Of a DNA stretch of 64,000 bases, positions 59,401 through 64,000 are shown piece by piece. The notes under the pieces were generated by a model. The model saw only the letters and a program-made list of their open reading frames with translations, did not search any database and was not told the origin of the DNA. The stretch spans positions 930,001 to 994,000 of the forward strand of contig BDSL01000020.1 in the NCBI GenBank assembly GCA_003116995.1, in the 5' to 3' direction. A program made the position numbers and the translations under genes. The first letter of the stretch is position 1, and each line of letters starts with the position of its first letter. This stretch comes from Yamagishiella unicocca (lineage: Eukaryota; Chlorophyta; Chlorophyceae; Chlamydomonadales; Volvocaceae).

Positions 59401-62132
59401 TCGGCTTTAGCTGCTTGGCTGCCGTCGCCGCCGGCGCCGGGATTGCTGCCGCTCGGGCCTCCGGTGGCGTCCCCGCTGCGGCCTCCCACGCGGAGCCCTT
59501 TCCGCCGCCGCCGTGTTGCTCTTGCTGGCACTCCTGCATGCCGCCTTTTTGCTCGTGCTGGCGCTCCTGCACGCCGCCGTGTTGCTCTTGCTGACACTCC
59601 TGCACGCCGCCTTTCCCGGCCTTGCCGGCGCCGAAGGTCCCCACCCCGGTGGTAGCCCCGTTAGCAGATGCCGGCGAGGCGGCGGGCCCCCGCGTGCTGC
59701 GGGCCTCCGCTTTCCGGCCCTCCCTGGAGGATGGTACTTCAGCCGCAGCGTCCACAGCCTCCCGAGGGCTCGGCCCCGCGCCCTCTGCCTCCGCCGCCTC
59801 CGCTGCTGCCGCTGCGGGGCCTCCGCTGTCACCTTCGCCCCTGGTTGCGCCGACGCTTCCCTCCGGCACCGCAACCAACTCCTTGGCCCTCAGAGCAGTT
59901 TGATAATGATGATGATGACCATGATGATCCGCAGCAGCACCGTCGGCAGCCGGTTCCGGAGCGCCTCCGTTGGCCCCTGCGGGCTTGTCACCCCCTTGCG
60001 CCCCAACCTCTCCCGCATCGCCTCCACCTCCGTTGCTGCCGTCCGCCGAAGCGCGCGCTGCCGCCGTGCGTTGCTGCGGCACAAACGCCGCTGCGCCGTC
60101 CGCCGAAGCGCGCGCCGCCGCCGTGCGCTGAGGCGGCACAAACGCCGCTGCGCCCGGGTGCAGACGCCCCAGCTGCGGCCCCGCCAGGCCCTCCACCGCC
60201 GCCCCCGCCGCCGCCGCCAGCTTCGGCGCCGCCGCCAGCTGCCGCAGGTGCGCAGAGAGGCGCGCCGCCGCTGCGGGCCGGCCCTGTACGGCGCGTATGG
60301 CGTCCTCGATGAAGAACTGCACGTCCGCGGGGCTCGCCGGCGTGTACTCCAGCCCGAGTCCCTCACCGCCGCCGCCGCCGACGGCCTGCAGTAGCGCTCC
60401 CAGCGGCAGCACCATTGACGTGGGTATCCACAACCCGCTGGGCAGCCGCTCCGAAGTCCCCAGGACGCAGGCGTGGAGGCAGGCGTGGCCGGGCTTCAGC
60501 TTCTCCAGCAGCTGTGCGACCGTCTGGTTGAGCGGGCAATTCCAGCGGCCGTTCTCGCCGTAGGCGTTCAGCAAGCACCAGTACGGCGCCCGAGACAGCA
60601 GCGCCCTCACGGCCGCGTCGACGGCGGGGCCGTCCCAGCGGGACAGCGGCACGCCGCCGTCGCCGCTAGCGCTGGTGCGGCCGGCCGCGCCAGCGGTGCC
60701 GGCGGCGGTCGTTGTCGTCGGTTGGACGAGCGACCCGGGGAGGCACCACCCCGGCGGCGGGACGCCGGCCGTCAGCTGCTCCTTGCTGATCGGTGTGTAC
60801 GACAAACCCGCTTGCACCGACGCCAGGAGGTACACCAGGGGGCGGAGGAACGCCGGCGGCACCCGGGCCGCTGGCGACGACGACGACGAGGCCGAGGCCG
60901 AGGCCGACGGCGCCGTCAGCAGCGCCCTTGCGGCCGCCGCCAGCCCCACCAGCATCGTGTGGCCCTGCACTCGGCGACTGCCGTACGCTTGGACGAGCTG
61001 GTCGGCCGTCAGGATGCCCGGCGGACCCGTGGGTCCGTGCAGCGTGTAGTTGTAGTAGACGAGCCACACGGGCGCGGAGCGTGCGAGCTGCTCTACCCCC
61101 TGACGAGTGACCAACGCGGACTCCTTGACGCGTCCCAGGTGGACCATGCTGCCGGCGGCGCCGCCGTTGGCGGTGGTCGACTGCTGGTGGTGGTGCTGGT
61201 GATGCTGTTGGCGGGAGGAATGCTGTGGGGCGGTGGCGGCGGCGGCGGCGGCGGCGCCGCCGCCGCCACCGTAGCCGCCACTGCCGCCGCCTCGTCCCGC
61301 GAGCGAGCTGCTGCTGCTGGCGCCGGCGCATGCACCTCCTCCACCGACGGCCGTAGTGCCGTGTGGGCCGGTGTAATACTCCTGGCCGTCACCTTCCCCC
61401 AGGTACTGCTCCGCCGGGTACTCCTCCCCGGGGTAGTCATCATAGCCCTGGTAGAAACCTGTCCGCGAGGGGCGAAGGTACAGCATGACGCGGCAGGTTT
61501 GCGTTTCCGTACGAAGCGACGGTTTCTGTACGGCTACATTAGGCACCTTCCCCTGGCATCCTCAACCGCCGATGCTGGGCTAGGTTAGCGTCCTTGCCCT
61601 AAACCGCCGATGCTCTGGACCGCAGCCGCCCCGCCCGTAACTGTGGCTGGACGTTGATGTGTAACGCGACCGTGCGACTGTAATCCCCGCAGGCGGCTCT
61701 TTCCCCTCTCCAACCAACCAACGGGTTTCCTCTCAAACCCCTCCACCTGCCCAGCACTTACTTCCCATCCACCCACTCGACACACACGCCCAACCAACCT
61801 TGATACCACGACGCGTTGTAATCAGCACCGTCACCGTAAGCCATCGGCCCGGCGTAGTGTGCCCCGTATTGCTGACCGTATGCGACTTCCCCTGTGGGCA
61901 CTGCGGATACAGCTTGGCCGGCAGATGACGTGGACACTGTGGCCGGCATGTACGGCGCAGAATAGGTATGGTCATACGTGCCGGATACATGCACGGATGA
62001 CGCGCGCTGCTGCTGAACGACGTCTGTGCGCAGTTGCCCGCGTTGCTGCTGGTCTGGCGCTGTACCGAAGGCTGCATGCGCGACCTGGTAGGGCCAGGAG
62101 GAGCCAGCGTAGCCGGAGTAGCTCCCGTCCAT
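56485..62132 (-). CDS. GYF-domain, polyglutamine-rich protein
   Basis: Exons in transcript order 61799-62132, 59044-61458, 58387-58771, 57346-57481 and 56485-56934 encode 1239 residues; phases 1, 1, 2 and 0 all close. The N-terminus is Tyr/Gly/Gln-rich. Three segments resemble GYF domains, which bind proline-rich peptides: near 240-285 (VWLVYYNYTLHGPTGPPGIL), near 400-450 (PYWCLLNAYGENGRWNCPLN), and near 1045-1090, the clearest (SSLWWYLDP, then VLGPYSCEQMILAYIAQ). Between them lie Ala/Gly-rich linkers, an EQHGGVQE repeat region, and a polyglutamine exon (58387-58771). The C-terminus is His/Pro/Gln-rich with repeated PHPHQQH units. Plant and animal GYF proteins act in translational repression and mRNA decay complexes; a cytoplasmic RNA-granule role is inference from that family. 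The exon 1 donor (GTTGGT) is weak but gives the only in-frame join. Confidence 0.85.
57745..58265 (+). repeat. Minisatellite with 25-bp and 21-bp units in GYF-gene intron
   Basis: Roughly 22 copies of GCTACGTGTCGACCCTCGGA-type units between exons 58387 and 57481. The left part has 25-bp units (an extra GGAC), the right part 21-bp units; some left units carry GGTC or GACA variants. Because 21 is a multiple of 3, long false frames run through both strands. Confidence 0.97.
58450..58790 (-). repeat. CAG/CAA polyglutamine tract
   Basis: Coding repeat of the GYF gene (58450-58771); mixed CAG and CAA codons interrupted by Pro, Phe and Arg. The array runs to the splice acceptor at 58772. Confidence 0.95.
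59512..59610 (-). repeat. Approx. 33-bp coding repeat (QEQHGGVQE type)
   Basis: Three copies encoding QEQHGGVQE / HEQKGGMQE-like units in the GYF gene's large exon. Confidence 0.85.
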
Positions 62133-62839
62133 CCCTGTTTAATTACGAGCGCGCAGCAAGGATGATGCACGAAGCAATCAAGCTAGCTCGGTTGCGCGCG
62201 GCCGGTTCGTCGCCCAGCGGGAGCAGCTGACAGTCGCAACTTGGAAGAGCATTTAGCGATCCTTCAGCATCTCTAATTCATCATCAGCAACCCTTTTTGG
62301 ACTTGAAGGTCGTCCCGTCGTATCGAGCATCGGGGTCTGGCCCACCTGACGGTGTCACGCAACACGCCCTTCGGTCTTGGGAATGCAATTGCGGCCTGCT
62401 AAGTCACCGATGGCCACCATACGTTCTATAAGCAAGCTTTGTGCAGAAATCTTGCTCTGCTGCCTCGCGTCGTAACTTGCATACGAGCATACCGTGCCGT
62501 GCGTGATCCGCCTGGTGCAAGCTCGTGAATGCCAAGCACAAGCAGGCAAACATATATCCGAGACATCCCTTCCTACATGTTAAGAGTTGCAACACATGGC
62601 TAATCTGCACCGCTGGTGCTCCTTCATTGCTGTTGGCGCCATTCAAATGCGCCAGCCTTGGAAGCCCGTTGCATCGGCACAGGTTTCCATTCCATAAAAC
62701 AACCTCTGGATTGAATCATCTACTGCATTTTGCAAAGGCCAGTCACGTACGGGTGGTGGCGCCATCGACCGGCCTGTGATTGGCTCGGACCTACCCGGTG
62801 CGCGACACCGGCGCCGCGCCCCTAGACCTGCGCCATAAC
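62133..62839. other. Divergent promoter region
   Basis: Separates the ATG of the GYF gene (-) from that of the second F-box gene (+). Moderate GC; no repeat or gene recognised. Confidence 0.45.
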
Positions 62840-63783
62840 ATGGAAGCCCATGGTGCTGCCGCCGGCCCCGGCGCCAACCTTGCCGTCATTCCCAATTTCG
62901 CTGGCGCCTTCCCCAACCCAATTGACGCCGACGAGGACATCGAAGACGAAGTCCATAATCTTGTATATCATGCGCATCAGCCCTTCAACCGAAATCCTCG
63001 TCGGCTCGACCTACTCGGCCTTCCCCACGACTATCTAGAAACTCTGGTGCAGCGCTACGTACCCGTGCCAGCGCTAGCTGCCCTGCGCGCCACATGCCGC
63101 CAGCTGAAGCGGCTGGTGGATCACCAGCTGCCGTACATGCATGTGCCATACGATAGCTTGATTCGTCACAGCTTCTGGCGCACGTGTCGGCTGCCGTCCG
63201 TCAGCACTCTAGTGTTGGAGATGCCCGGCCGAGCCGGCGCCGGCGGCGCCGGCGGCATCCCCGCGCTGACGGCGCTGCCGCAGTCGACGCCCTCTCTGCT
63301 GCCGCCAGTAGCGTTCACCGGCCTGCGCCGCCACCTGCCCGGCCTGCGCCACCTGACGCTGCGCAACGCACACTTCCCACCCCTGGAGCCGTCGCATGTG
63401 GCGGCAACGGTGGCAGCGTTGATCGCGGCAGTGCCGCCGCCGCCGGCGGCGGCGCTGCCAGGTCCCACCGCCGCCGCCACCGTCGCCGCCGCTGCCGCAG
63501 CCGCCGCCGCAGCCGCCGCCGCAGCCGCCGCCGCTGCCGCCCCGGCCTCGGAGTATCCTTTGGACCTGTCCGGTCTGAGCACCCTCCAAGTTGACGGCCT
63601 GCCGCCGCTGACCCACGACGCCGGGCGCATCTTCAGCTACAACCCCTTCCCCTCCGGCCTGGGCCCCTCCCTCGAGCGCGCCGTACCGTCGCTGACGTCA
63701 CTGCACCTGTCCCACGTGACGTTCGAGGGCGCCGACGGTGACGTCCTGGGCCGCCTCACCGGGCTGCTGGAGCTGAGCATCAG
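62840..63783 (+). CDS. F-box/LRR-type protein, first exon (runs off window)
   Basis: The frame is open from upstream, but the first ATG is at 62840; exon 1 ends at the donor 63784 (AG then GTGTGC), and the rest lies beyond the window. An acidic N-terminus (DADEDIEDEVHNLVYH) is followed by an F-box-like helix set near residues 60-95 (LDLLGLPHDYLETLVQRYVP, LAALRATCRQLKRLVD). LRR-like strands come next (VSTLVLEMPG, LPGLRHLTLRNAHF, LSTLQVDGLPP, VPSLTSLHLSHVTFEG, LTGLLELSIR), with a poly-Ala tract at about 63470-63540. It has the same architecture as the 33226-40794 gene, but with a much shorter linker. A role as an SCF ubiquitin-ligase substrate receptor is the family inference. Confidence 0.8.
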
Positions 63784-64000
63784 GTGTGCTTGCTGGAAGG
63801 GGGTTGTATAAAAACCGTTTTACGCAACGGGACAGGATAGGGGGGAGCGGCGTGTAAAGATCCGGCTACACGGCATGGGAAGTGTAGCTGGCGCATATGT
63901 TGGCGCATATGTTGTTCTTGGGTTTTACACAAAAGATCCGGTTTCTTTGGGGGGCGAAGACCTTGGTGGGAGGAGGGGCGGGCCTGGAGAAGTTGCGCTT

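Overview
This window looks like nuclear DNA of a volvocine (Chlamydomonas-like) green alga. The coding sequence is GC-rich and split by many short GT-AG introns. Long homopolymeric Ala, Gln and Gly tracts and triplet repeats are common, TGTAA poly(A) signals follow several stop codons, and there are no operons, ribosome binding sites or other prokaryotic features. Gene models were built by hand from reading frame, splice sites and intron phase. For seven genes every intron phase closes from start codon to stop codon.

Layout, left to right. 2-3512 (+): 3' part of an ankyrin/multi-membrane-span protein carrying a very long 12-bp minisatellite. 5720-7034 (-): a four-exon gene of unknown function. 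8079-10526 (-): a helical-repeat, probably organellar protein. 10933-13325 (+): an M50 (site-2-protease type) metalloprotease. 14729-16492 (+): ribosomal protein uL15 (RPL27A). 18503-19755 (-): an Mpv17/PMP22-family membrane protein. 21384-24853 (+): a membrane-anchored DUF218 (YdcF-like) protein. 25765-26130: a decayed gag-like fragment. 27680-31061 (-): a GH16 glycoside hydrolase with an altered catalytic motif. 33226-40794 (+): a 1522-residue F-box/LRR protein. 43129-44952 (+): an NHL-repeat/BTB protein. 46640-49535 (-): an unrecognised, possibly lipocalin-like protein. 50359-53742 (+): a divergent porphobilinogen deaminase. 55115-55735 (-): a small acidic, probably organelle-targeted protein. 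56485-62132 (-): a GYF-domain, polyglutamine-rich protein. 62840-window end (+): the start of a second F-box protein.

The genes do not form one pathway; this is an ordinary gene-dense chromosome segment with housekeeping genes (uL15, a tetrapyrrole-type enzyme, Mpv17, M50) beside fast-evolving low-complexity regulators (F-box, BTB, GYF). The points most worth following are the porphobilinogen deaminase homologue that lacks the cofactor cysteine and two cofactor-site lysines, the GH16 enzyme without its acid/base glutamate, a short repeat family scattered through the introns of at least eight genes, and a 19-bp quasi-palindrome containing TGTAA on both strands that is shared by two convergent intergenic regions. 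Intergenic stretches at about 3.5-5.7, 16.5-18.5 and 19.8-21.4 kb are visibly less GC-rich than the genes and hold nothing I could assign.
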